Part shown: positions 54,654-63,507 of the stretch, piece by piece
How the letters are laid out: the number at the start of each line of letters is the position of its first letter
Position numbering within the stretch: position 1 is the stretch's first letter
Source of the DNA: Bin80 sp965220365
GTDB taxonomy: Bacteria > Bacteroidota > Rhodothermia > Rhodothermales > Bin80
Reading direction: 5' to 3'
Assembly: GCA_965220365.1 (NCBI GenBank)
Contig: OZ244823.1
Span: forward strand, 3,520,637-3,584,636
DNA: 64,000 bases
The notes under the pieces: generated by a model
Database searches by the model: none
What the model saw: only the letters and a program-made list of their open reading frames with translations
Told to the model about the DNA's origin: nothing
Made by a program: the position numbers and the translations under genes

Positions 54654-56027
54654 TTACTGTTCCTGTTGTTCTAATAGTCCTATCATATATTCATGGAGTG
54701 CTGCCATGGTGCCTCCAACATACTTGTCCTCAAGATTTCCTTCGGGGTCAATAAGATAGCGTGTCGGAAGGACATTGATGTTGTACTTCTGCGCAACCTC
54801 CTGCCCCCCATATACATGCCGTCCAGGGACATCCCGTTCTTCAAAAAACGCTTCATTCACCAGTGTGTCGGGTTGCATGGAGATGGACACTACCTCAATC
54901 TGATCGGCCCCTATAACCTCAATCATATCATTACGACCTGGCAACTCTCGCTGATACAAATCATCCTCGGGGCGATAGAACTCCAGAACCACATACCTGC
55001 CTCTCAAATCCCGTAACCTTAGGGAGTCTCCGTTGGCCTCTCGAACCGCAAATTCGGGGGCTTCCATTCCGGGAAGCAGGTTCTGCACTTCGTACGCGGC
55101 CCGCTCTGCCCATATGGCCCACTGTGTACCTTCAAAGTCATTCTGCATGGTTTCGGTCACCGAAAGTGCGGCATCAAATTCCATACTGTCTATATGGGCA
55201 AGCACACGCTCGGATGCAATCTCGGCCCGCTGGAGTTCGGTTTCCGCCTGCTTCGCTAGATCATCCAGAAGTGCCAATGCAGCCGACTGACCGCTCAGGC
55301 GGGCCTTTGCCTGCCTAGCCGCTCGAACTGCATCACCGTAGCGCCTATTTGAAGGAGGCAGTTGCTGCATCCGGGCAACCGCAATAGAGTCCTCCCAGCC
55401 CGTTCCCATCAGGATTGACTCCGAAGTAGCGAGTTCGGCTCCCATAGAGTTTGGAAATGTCTGCTGCAGATTCCATAAAATCATCGTCGTTTGTGAGACG
55501 CGGGCACGCACCTCTTCCTCATCGTAAACCTGCGACTGTACAAGCTCGACCAGCGCCTGTTCATGCTGTGCACGGATATTTTGGTACGCTTGCAGAGATG
55601 CATTTTCTGGAGACCGGATACGCAAGCTCCGTCCGCGTAAAGGGAATGCCGCTACCAATGAAGCGGAGTCTCCTTCTGCGATCGCCATTTGACCGGACGC
55701 CTGGATTTGCCCCAACCGGCTGATAATCAACCGGTATACCCCGCGCCGCGGAGCATTCACCTGCATGGAGAAGGAGCCCGTGCTGTCGGTGATCGCATAG
55801 CCAAGCGTGTCCGGTTCACCTGCATTGTCTACTGCCACAAGAACCTCGAAACCGCGATAATCCGTGGACGGATCAATCTCTGCGCGAATGCTCAGCATGC
55901 CCTCGAACGAACTCTGTATCTGTACCTGCTGCGGGCTTTGCTCAGCTTGGGCACATGCCAGCCCAGGCACCGTAATGAGTACGCAGTACAATAGTGTCTG
56001 CTTTGCTTGAATAAATGGTCGTCTCAT
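54654..56027 (-). CDS. Exported thioredoxin-fold protein (TlpA/DUF4369-like) lacking the CxxC motif
   Basis: The 457-residue protein has a signal peptide (to AQ at about 26). An N-terminal region resembles DUF4369 (about 35-130, VAVDNAGEPDTLGYAITDSTGSFSM), followed by helical sequence, then a thioredoxin-like domain (about 325-450: GMEAPEFAVREANGDSLRLRDL, YVVLEFYRPEDDLYQRELP, NVLPTRYLIDPEGN). The position normally holding WCxxC reads YRPEDD, so the redox centre is missing, although the cis-proline loop remains. ATGA overlap with the end of gatB (56024-56027) and a 5-bp gap to tpiA indicate one transcript. It may bind rather than oxidise a client. Confidence 0.85.
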   Translation of the reverse strand: MRRPFIQAKQTLLYCVLITVPGLACAQAEQSPQQVQIQSSFEGMLSIRAEIDPSTDYRGFEVLVAVDNAGEPDTLGYAITDSTGSFSMQVNAPRRGVYRLIISRLGQIQASGQMAIAEGDSASLVAAFPLRGRSLRIRSPENASLQAYQNIRAQHEQALVELVQSQVYDEEEVRARVSQTTMILWNLQQTFPNSMGAELATSESILMGTGWEDSIAVARMQQLPPSNRRYGDAVRAARQAKARLSGQSAALALLDDLAKQAETELQRAEIASERVLAHIDSMEFDAALSVTETMQNDFEGTQWAIWAERAAYEVQNLLPGMEAPEFAVREANGDSLRLRDLRGRYVVLEFYRPEDDLYQRELPGRNDMIEVIGADQIEVVSISMQPDTLVNEAFFEERDVPGRHVYGGQEVAQKYNINVLPTRYLIDPEGNLEDKYVGGTMAALHEYMIGLLEQQEQ

Positions 56028-57484
56028 GATCTGCGGCGGGTTAACTCTTCTTTCACCAAGGTATGAACAAGCTTTGGATCCGGCGCTCCATCAAATTGAC
56101 GCATGACCTGTCCGATAAAGAACCCAATGATCGATTCCTTGCCTCGCAAATACAACGCAACCTGCTTTGGGTTTTCCTGCAGGACTAGATCCACAACAGG
56201 CTGCAAAGCGCTGCGATCAGAAACCTGAATCAGGTTCCGTTCTCTGGCAATCACTTCCGGCGGACGATCATCTGTGATCATCGCCTCAAACAGCGATTGC
56301 GCAGCACTAGAACCAATCGCAGCATCCATCCGCAAATGGACCAGCTTTGCCAGGCGCTCGGGTTGAATCGGAAAATCCACCATACGAACCTCTTTCTCCT
56401 TGCAGGTTCTGAGCACATCTCCCATGATAAAATTCGACAATGCCTTTGCCTGATCGGGAAGAGAATGATCGGATTCCGAGGATTGGACCGCTTCCAGGGT
56501 CTGCTCAAAATAATCAGAAACCGGTCGCTCGTCGGTCAGAATCTGTGCATCATATTCAGGTAATTGCAATGTTTGAACGTAGTCGCGATGGCGCTCATCA
56601 GGAAGCCGTGGCATCTCTTCTTTGATGGCTGCTTTGGCAGCTTCCGTCACCAGAACAGGAGGCAAATCGGGATCTGGAAAATAGCGATAGTCGTGCGCCT
56701 CCTCCTTCGACCGCATAGGGAAGGTCTCTGCAGATGCATCATCCCATAGGCGGGTTTCGTGTGTCACGCTCTCTCCATGTCTCAGGAGGGCAACCTGCCG
56801 CTGAACTTCGTAATCAATGGCCCGCTCCACGTGGCGAAACGAGTTCATGTTCTTGATCTCCGTCTTCGTGCCGAGCTCTTGGGCTCCCTTTGGACGAACG
56901 GACACATTCGCATCACAGCGTAACGAACCTTCTTCCATATTTCCATCGCTGATCTCAAGATATCGAACCAACTGACGGATTTTTTGCATATACCTGTTTG
57001 CTTCTTCACCAGATCGCAAATCAGGTTCAGAAACGATTTCCACAAGTGGTACCCCACAGCGGTTATAATCAAGAAGCGTGTGGACCGGATCCTGATCATG
57101 CAGGGATTTGCCTGCATCTTCTTCAATATGGATCCGCGTAATCCCAATTCGGCGGCCCGCTTCAATGTCAAGGTGCCCTGCCACACAGATCGGCTGTTCA
57201 AATTGCGATATCTGATAGCCTTTGGGAAGATCCGGGTAGAAGTAGTGCTTCCGTGCCAGGATACTCCGCTCGAAAATCTCACAGTTCATGGCCAGACCCA
57301 GTCGTACCGCATACGCAATCACCTTAGTATTGAGGACCGGCAGGGTCCCCGGCAGGCCTAGGCTCACAGGATCAACATGTTGATTCGGAGCAGCCCCGAA
57401 TTCGGCAGAATCAGGACTGAACGCCTTGGATGCGGTCAGCAACTGGCAGTGAACCTCAAGACCGATGACAGACTCGTACACCAT
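56024..57484 (-). CDS. gatB: Aspartyl/glutamyl-tRNA amidotransferase subunit B
   Basis: The 486-residue subunit phosphorylates and amidates Glu-tRNA(Gln) or Asp-tRNA(Asn) together with GatA and GatC. Hallmarks are YESVIGLEVHCQLLTASKAFS, KHYFYPDLPKGYQISQFEQPI, RIHIEEDAGKSLHD, NRCGVPLVEIVSEPD and a C-terminal YqeY-like tail (RNLIQVSDRSALQPVVDLV). Its stop overlaps the next gene by four bases. GatA and GatC are not in the window. Confidence 0.96.
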   Translation of the reverse strand: MVYESVIGLEVHCQLLTASKAFSPDSAEFGAAPNQHVDPVSLGLPGTLPVLNTKVIAYAVRLGLAMNCEIFERSILARKHYFYPDLPKGYQISQFEQPICVAGHLDIEAGRRIGITRIHIEEDAGKSLHDQDPVHTLLDYNRCGVPLVEIVSEPDLRSGEEANRYMQKIRQLVRYLEISDGNMEEGSLRCDANVSVRPKGAQELGTKTEIKNMNSFRHVERAIDYEVQRQVALLRHGESVTHETRLWDDASAETFPMRSKEEAHDYRYFPDPDLPPVLVTEAAKAAIKEEMPRLPDERHRDYVQTLQLPEYDAQILTDERPVSDYFEQTLEAVQSSESDHSLPDQAKALSNFIMGDVLRTCKEKEVRMVDFPIQPERLAKLVHLRMDAAIGSSAAQSLFEAMITDDRPPEVIARERNLIQVSDRSALQPVVDLVLQENPKQVALYLRGKESIIGFFIGQVMRQFDGAPDPKLVHTLVKEELTRRRS

Positions 57485-57525
57485 GGTGGTGCTTACCCCA
57501 TCTATGGGATTAATTGGGGGATGAT

Positions 57526-58008
57526 CTATTGACGAGTTCCCGATGATTGCAATTGTGCAAACCCATCAAGGATTTCCTTGCCGTGAATTATGTTTCTCGG
57601 GCGCTTGAAGATCTTGACAATCTTACCGGACTTATCAATCAGAAAGGTCGTGCGCTTCACACCTAGAAAGGTTTTCCCGTACATCTTCTTTTCTCCCCAC
57701 ACCCCATAGGTGGTCATGATCTGTTTTTCTGTATCTGCCACAAGAGGAAATGGCAGATCGTACAGCTCAGCAAATTTTTGATGGGATCTTACACTGTCAC
57801 CAGAAACACCAATAACCACAATACTTGCCTCCTGAATTGCTTCCCAATGATCCCGAATACTACACGCTTCTGTTGTGCATCCAGGGGTGTCGTCCTTGGG
57901 ATAAAAGTAGAGGGCAACCCTGTGACCGACAAAGTCACTGAGCTGAAGCTCTTCCCCATCTCCTGATCGTCCTGTAAAATCCGGCGCCTGATCTCCTACT
58001 TGTAACAT
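57526..58008 (-). CDS. bcp: Thiol peroxidase, Bcp-type peroxiredoxin
   Basis: The 160-residue protein reduces peroxides via C44 (peroxidatic, in DTPGCTTEACS) and C49, its likely resolving partner, the two-Cys Bcp pattern. The ATG at 58008 gives the standard family length; upstream in-frame sequence to 58080 adds an atypical extension. It lies between gatB and the E1 gene, separated by 41 bp and 132 bp respectively. Confidence 0.93.
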   Translation of the reverse strand: MLQVGDQAPDFTGRSGDGEELQLSDFVGHRVALYFYPKDDTPGCTTEACSIRDHWEAIQEASIVVIGVSGDSVRSHQKFAELYDLPFPLVADTEKQIMTTYGVWGEKKMYGKTFLGVKRTTFLIDKSGKIVKIFKRPRNIIHGKEILDGFAQLQSSGTRQ

Positions 58009-58140
58009 TCTTGTAATATTGAATTTTGAGTTCAATAAGCCGGTTATAAGCGGATACGTGCATCCTGCTCCCACACACAAAAGCTACGGGATGCCCGGTC
58101 CAACTCCTCACACCCTATCCTGATCGCAATAGATCTCCAA

Positions 58141-60123
58141 TTAATATGCCAAAAGATGTTCAAGTGCTTCCTTGAACCGTGCATGGGCGGAAAAAATTTC
58201 CGTTTCCAAATTGATCGAAAAAGGCACCGATGTATCCAGGCCAGCTACCCGCATCGGCGGTGCATCCAAATATTCAAACCCTTCCTCTGTAATCCTTGCA
58301 GTAATCTCGGCACCAAATCCGCCCGTCATGGTCGCCTCATGTAAAACCAGAAGACGCCCCGTCTTCTTCAAGGATTGCAGGACTGTATCCTGATCCCAGG
58401 GCAACAGCGTTCGCAAATCAATCACCTCAATAGAAAACCCCTTTTTCCGTTGCAGGTGCGCTTCTTCCAAGGCCCACTGCGCACAGAGTCCGTACGTAAC
58501 AATCGTGGCATCCTCACCAGAGTGCAGGCAAGCCGCTTTGCCCAGAGGGATATCAAACGCAGTGTTGGGTACCAACCCACGCTGGCTGCGATAGAGATAC
58601 TTATGCTCAAAGTACAGGACCGGATTCGGATCTGCAATAGAGGCAAGAAGCAGCCCTTTTGCATCATAGGGGGTGGATGGGACCACCACTTTCAATCCTG
58701 GAACGTGACAGAACCAGGCTTCCTTGGACTGTGAATGAAAAGGACCGGCACCTATATGCCCCCCGAACGGGGCGCGTATGGTCACATTTACCGGAGCATT
58801 CCATCGGTAATGGGTCGTGGCCAGGTTATTCACAATCTGATTAAACCCACAAGAAATAAAGTCGGCATACTGCATTTCTATGATAGGACGAAAGCCCTCC
58901 AGGGCCAGCCCCAAGGCGGCGCCCAGTATCCCACTTTCTATGATCGGCGTATTGCGCACACGCGCAGGCCCGAACTGTTCAAAAAGTCCTGCTGAAGCTT
59001 TAAACACTCCTCCATACTCCGCCACATCCTGTCCCATCAGCAGGACACGTTCATCCTCTTCCATGGCCTGCCGCATTGCCTCACAGATTGCGTCAACAAA
59101 GCGAAGTTCGGACTGCTTGCCCCCGGGCTGCCGCAGCGGCACGCTCCCAATCGCATACACCGCATTTTTTTCCCTGGAAGGGGTGCTTTCCATTAGAGGC
59201 TGCGCCAATGCATACTCAGATGCATCTTCCACTGACTCAGATATTTCGTCCCGCATCTGTTGCACTTCCTCGAGAGAAATGACCTTCTTTTTGATCAACT
59301 GAGCGGTGTATTGATCTACCGGATCCTTCGCTTCCCATTCCTTGATCAACGCTTTGGGCACATACTTGACTCCCGAGGCTTCCTCGTGGCCGCGGCGCCG
59401 GAACGTCTTCATTTCAAGAAGCGTGGGACCTTTGCCTTCCCGTGCATGTGCTGCGGCGCTGCGGACCGCAGTGACAACGCTCAATATATCGTTGCCATCA
59501 ATGGATACTCCCGGAAACCCATATCCAGATGCTGCATCGGCCAGGCTGGTGACAGGCAGTGCCTCTTCACTTGGCGTTGAGAGACCGTATCCATTATTCT
59601 CAATAACAAATAATACGGGCAACTTCCAGACACCCGCCAGACTGCAGGCTTCATGAAAATCTCCTTCTCTCGTGGCACCGTCTCCGCAAAAAACAACGGC
59701 AACCTCGTGCGTGCCTTTGAGCTGGGCCGCTTGTGCGATCCCGCAGGCAACCGGCAACATGGCACCCAAGTGAGAGATCATCCCCACGATACACTTTTGC
59801 GGCAGTCCAAAATGAAACGTCCGATCCCGCCCCATGGTGTACCCCCCGGCTTTCCCCATGATCTGACAGAACAGTGGCTGCAGCGGTACCTCTCGCGTGG
59901 TCCACACGCCCAAGTTCCGGTGCAGTGGCAAAATCACATCGGTTTCCTGGAGTGCCCAGGTACAACCGACTGCAATGGCTTCCTGACCATAACCGCTGAA
60001 CCATTTCGATATACGGTTGTGGCGGATGAGTCGGAGCATGTGCTCCTCAATGATACGCGGAACCAAGAGTGCACGAAGCAACTCACGTAGCTCGCTTTGG
60101 GGGAACTGTCTGATCTTACTCAA
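58141..60123 (-). CDS. Fused alpha/beta E1 of a branched-chain 2-oxoacid (or similar) dehydrogenase
   Basis: The 660-residue protein joins an alpha E1 half (1 to about 320; GDGATREGDFHEA ... ENNGYGLST is the thiamine diphosphate motif) to a beta half (from about 335; VLLMGQDVAEYGGVFKAS, PIIESGILGAALGLALEG, HSQSKEAWF). Fused E1 proteins are typical of Bacteroidota and feed 2-oxoisovalerate-type substrates to a lipoyl E2. The start is a TTG that overlaps the stop of the sugar-transferase gene (TTGA). No E2 or E3 gene is nearby. Confidence 0.9.
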   Translation of the reverse strand: MSKIRQFPQSELRELLRALLVPRIIEEHMLRLIRHNRISKWFSGYGQEAIAVGCTWALQETDVILPLHRNLGVWTTREVPLQPLFCQIMGKAGGYTMGRDRTFHFGLPQKCIVGMISHLGAMLPVACGIAQAAQLKGTHEVAVVFCGDGATREGDFHEACSLAGVWKLPVLFVIENNGYGLSTPSEEALPVTSLADAASGYGFPGVSIDGNDILSVVTAVRSAAAHAREGKGPTLLEMKTFRRRGHEEASGVKYVPKALIKEWEAKDPVDQYTAQLIKKKVISLEEVQQMRDEISESVEDASEYALAQPLMESTPSREKNAVYAIGSVPLRQPGGKQSELRFVDAICEAMRQAMEEDERVLLMGQDVAEYGGVFKASAGLFEQFGPARVRNTPIIESGILGAALGLALEGFRPIIEMQYADFISCGFNQIVNNLATTHYRWNAPVNVTIRAPFGGHIGAGPFHSQSKEAWFCHVPGLKVVVPSTPYDAKGLLLASIADPNPVLYFEHKYLYRSQRGLVPNTAFDIPLGKAACLHSGEDATIVTYGLCAQWALEEAHLQRKKGFSIEVIDLRTLLPWDQDTVLQSLKKTGRLLVLHEATMTGGFGAEITARITEEGFEYLDAPPMRVAGLDTSVPFSINLETEIFSAHARFKEALEHLLAY

Positions 60124-61538
60124 TGACCGCCTCCAGATACTACGGCCCGCAGAGTCCGGAACAGAATTTTCAAATCCATTCGCAAGCTCATATTCTCAAT
60201 GTAATACAGGTCAAATTTCACTTTTTGCTGTACATCTTCAAGGGAGCGGTCATAATGCCACATCACCTGGGCCCAGCCGGTGATCCCGGGTTTGACACGA
60301 TGGCGCCGATTATACAGTGGCACTTTGCCGATCAGTTTTTCTACGAAGTACGGCCGCTCCGGACGGGGACCGACCAAGCTCATGTCACCACGCAGCACAT
60401 TCCATAACTGTGGGATTTCATCCAGGCGGGTCTTGCGCAACCAGCGTCCAACAGATGTGTAGCGTGTATCATCTTTGGAGGCCCACACCGGTCCTGTTTT
60501 CGCCTCCGCATCGACCTGCATCGTTCTGAACTTGTACATGGTAAAAACGCGTCCTTTTTTGCCTACACGTTTTTGCCTGTAAATTGCCTCTCCCTCTGAT
60601 GTCATCTTCACGGCAATGGTGAGCCCGATCCAGAGCGGCATCCCCACAACCAGAACGACCAGTGCGACAATCAGATCAATCAACCGCTTCGTATACTGCT
60701 CCCAGGCGGGCATTGGAGTCGCCATCACTTCAATCAGGGGTAAGCCGTAAATGTGTTCCGTCCGCGCCATACCACCGATTACGGAGTAAAAATCCGGGAC
60801 GATTTTGAGAGCCACATTCTTCCCGTCACATAATCGCAGAACCTCTGCGAGTTCCTTATGATCCTGGGATCCTAACGCGATCAGCACATCCCGAACCTGC
60901 AGCTCATCGATCATATCGGGGAGTCGATCAACGGCATGTACCGTCTCTCCATTCTCTGTTTCGGATCCGTTGAAGGTCCCATTATCTTGTTGACCTAACC
61001 GCACCGCTCCCACGATCTGCAGGCCTGCGGCTGGATATTTGGCCACATCCCGATACAACCGTTCAACTTGATCCCGCCATCCGACCACTAATGCACGGTG
61101 CGTCCCATATCCCCGCAGGATCAATGCCTTTTGCACCGAGCGGACGAGAATCCGCCCAGATGTAACCATCCCCAATACAGAGGTCCAGTAGATCGTAAAT
61201 ATGGAGAGACTTCCTCCCGTTTCCAGTGTCTCAATGAAGATGCTGAAGACAAGAATCAGGACTCCGACCGTAATCACTTTCGCCAATGATACAATTTCAT
61301 CAATCCGACTGGCCGCATGTCTTTCGCGGTACATCCCGGCGAACAGGAGCATGACAATCCAAAAAAGTGCGAGGCCCAACGAAGCGTACAAAGGGTAGAT
61401 CATCTGCCCTTCGGAGCCCTCAAAACCAAGGATTCCAAAACTGTCTGGAAACCTGATCCGTAAGAAGAGAATACAGGAGGCTACCGTGGCAACGATATCC
61501 GTAGTGAGCAAAGCGATAAATTCAAGCTTGCGGGACAT
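60120..61538 (-). CDS. Exopolysaccharide initiating polyprenyl sugar-phosphate transferase (WbaP/EpsE-like)
   Basis: The 472-residue membrane protein has four N-terminal helices (about 5-130) and a CoA-binding-like middle domain (about 145-250). A fifth helix and cytosolic bacterial sugar transferase domain follow (about 280-472; KRLIDLIVALVVLVVG, KRVGKKGRVFTMYKFRTM, LDEIPQLWNVLRGDMSLVGPRPE, KPGITGWAQV). It transfers a sugar phosphate to undecaprenyl phosphate, starting surface polysaccharide synthesis. It overlaps the E1 start by four bases and is divergent from wzi. Confidence 0.94.
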   Translation of the reverse strand: MSRKLEFIALLTTDIVATVASCILFLRIRFPDSFGILGFEGSEGQMIYPLYASLGLALFWIVMLLFAGMYRERHAASRIDEIVSLAKVITVGVLILVFSIFIETLETGGSLSIFTIYWTSVLGMVTSGRILVRSVQKALILRGYGTHRALVVGWRDQVERLYRDVAKYPAAGLQIVGAVRLGQQDNGTFNGSETENGETVHAVDRLPDMIDELQVRDVLIALGSQDHKELAEVLRLCDGKNVALKIVPDFYSVIGGMARTEHIYGLPLIEVMATPMPAWEQYTKRLIDLIVALVVLVVGMPLWIGLTIAVKMTSEGEAIYRQKRVGKKGRVFTMYKFRTMQVDAEAKTGPVWASKDDTRYTSVGRWLRKTRLDEIPQLWNVLRGDMSLVGPRPERPYFVEKLIGKVPLYNRRHRVKPGITGWAQVMWHYDRSLEDVQQKVKFDLYYIENMSLRMDLKILFRTLRAVVSGGGH

Positions 61539-61911
61539 CTATCAAACGGCTTTGTGCACACTTATACATGAGTACTCCGCCTCCCGTGCCCATGCAAGTC
61601 CTGCTTCCATGGAACAACCCGGATCATCAAAAACAATGAGCACCGACATGGACGCAATATAACTTTAGTGCTTAGTTTGGAATATCTGAATTGATTTGAC
61701 CACGAAATACGTACTTCAAACCCCTGTTTCAGCACTTCTGGAGGTCACAATAAGCTAATGAATTGATGTATAAACCTTGTACCGTTACGAATCTGCCCCT
61801 GTTGTACGCAGAGAACGACCTGACTGTCCTTTATCCTAGTTCCAGATCATGCTCCAGGATCTGCTCAGTCCACCTACTGAACAAGGGCTTCCATGACAGG
61901 GAATAAAACGT
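61539..61911. other. Divergent promoter region of the sugar transferase and wzi genes
   Basis: 373 bp of AT-rich DNA with no gene, repeat or clear hairpin. It should contain both promoters. An AGGGA site lies nine bases before the wzi-like ATG. Confidence 0.4.
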
Positions 61912-63507
61912 ATGAATGAATTCACTGTGATGGCACTTTTGTATCGTTTCTCATTCCCGTACTCTGTTCTGCTTTGCCTGTTGCTTGGCAGTCTGTTTGC
62001 ATTGCCGGCCAATCCAGTTCTGGCTCAGGGCAATCGTCTACTGCCTACGAGTGACTATGCCTACGAATATATTGTGCGACTTCAACGCCGGGGGCACTTA
62101 CTAGACCTGAATCCTACGTCCCTGCCCTATCGAAGAAAAGAGGTGTGGGATGCACTGAGTCAAATAGATACTACGCGGCTGAACAGTTCGGAACATCACT
62201 GGGTGGATCTGCTTCGCCAAAAGCTCCGGCCACCCCAAACCTCTGAGAATCAGGTTGCGGTCGGATATACATTTATGCTGGGAACGGATGTGATTAACAG
62301 TGACCGCATTGATCCTGTACGCCCCAAAGGAGATGCAATCAATTTCTATTGGCACGGCACCGTAGCTAGTGGCTACCTGGATGCCGGGCCCGTGGTGGCA
62401 GAAATGTCTCTGTTTCATAGCCGCTATTATGACCGGGACCCCGACGGCATAGATGCCGGACTGCGCCTGATGGCGCGAAGCGAACATTCCTATGTCGGTT
62501 GGAACCACCGCTGGTTATCTGCCTACATCGGGCGATGGGACCTGCACTGGGGGTCCCCTGGGGATGCCTCTACGATTGTCAGCAACAATGCACGCAGTCG
62601 TGATCAGGTATTCCTGCGAATTGGAGGGGATCGTGCATCGGTGACTGCTGTCCTGAGTGAACTCGACAGTGCTATCGACGGACGATACTATACCGGGCGG
62701 GCAGCCGACGATTCCGTCAAATTCGGCAGTACCCGCAGATTCCACGCTGCCCATCGCTGGGATTACCGTCCGAGCAGAAAATTCATGCTCAGCTTCATGG
62801 AATCCGCGATCTATTCAAGCCCGGGAGCCTCACTCTCTCTGAAATATCTTAACCCCGTCAATCCATTCACATTTGTCGTCGATAACGTTCCCAAAAATGA
62901 TGATAATAATGGCTTTCTGGCAGGGCTCTTATGGGCACAGTTCAAACGCCTGACGCTTCAGGGACAATTCATGGTTGATGATATTCGTCTACAGTCGAAT
63001 ACAGGGCCGGAGACCATTACTTTTGTTTTGACCGGTTCTGCTGCCTATGCCCTGCCGAAAGCAGACTTGAAGCTGACACTGGAAACCGTCACCTCAAGAG
63101 CCTACAATGCACCCCAGGTTGAGGGACAGTATATCTATCTCAATCGGGGGCTGGCAACTCAGTTCAGCGACTATGTCCATACGTCTTTGTCCCTTGAATT
63201 TTACATGGATCACCGGGTCCGGGGATTACGGTTTGGGCCGAAGGTGGACCTGTTGCTGCAGGGCGAGCGGGATATACGCCAGCCATTCCCAGTGAAATCA
63301 GAACCTGTACGCAACCTCCTAGACGGTGATGTAGAGCGTACCCTCCGGGGATCCATGAGACTCACGTATCAGCCCATGCATTGGTGGTGGATTGCTGCAG
63401 ATGGAGGCTATAACATGACCAGTGATAATCAGAATCGGTTCATTGGACTCATCAACGCCGGGATCCTACTTACACTTGACCGCCCCCTCAAGCTTTGGGA
63501 TTCGTGA
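61912..63507 (+). CDS. wzi: Capsule assembly Wzi-family outer membrane protein
   Basis: The 531-residue protein has a signal peptide (SVLLCLLLGSLFALPANPVLAQ) and a barrel of alternating strands typical of Wzi/capsule-assembly proteins (SDYAYEYIVRLQRRGHLLDLN, GRWDLHWGSPGDASTIVSNNA, HRWDYRPSRKFMLSFMESAIY). It is thought to help anchor capsular polysaccharide at the outer membrane. Its stop overlaps the next gene start (GTGA). Divergent from the sugar transferase gene, consistent with a surface-polysaccharide locus. Confidence 0.82.
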   Translation: MNEFTVMALLYRFSFPYSVLLCLLLGSLFALPANPVLAQGNRLLPTSDYAYEYIVRLQRRGHLLDLNPTSLPYRRKEVWDALSQIDTTRLNSSEHHWVDLLRQKLRPPQTSENQVAVGYTFMLGTDVINSDRIDPVRPKGDAINFYWHGTVASGYLDAGPVVAEMSLFHSRYYDRDPDGIDAGLRLMARSEHSYVGWNHRWLSAYIGRWDLHWGSPGDASTIVSNNARSRDQVFLRIGGDRASVTAVLSELDSAIDGRYYTGRAADDSVKFGSTRRFHAAHRWDYRPSRKFMLSFMESAIYSSPGASLSLKYLNPVNPFTFVVDNVPKNDDNNGFLAGLLWAQFKRLTLQGQFMVDDIRLQSNTGPETITFVLTGSAAYALPKADLKLTLETVTSRAYNAPQVEGQYIYLNRGLATQFSDYVHTSLSLEFYMDHRVRGLRFGPKVDLLLQGERDIRQPFPVKSEPVRNLLDGDVERTLRGSMRLTYQPMHWWWIAADGGYNMTSDNQNRFIGLINAGILLTLDRPLKLWDS

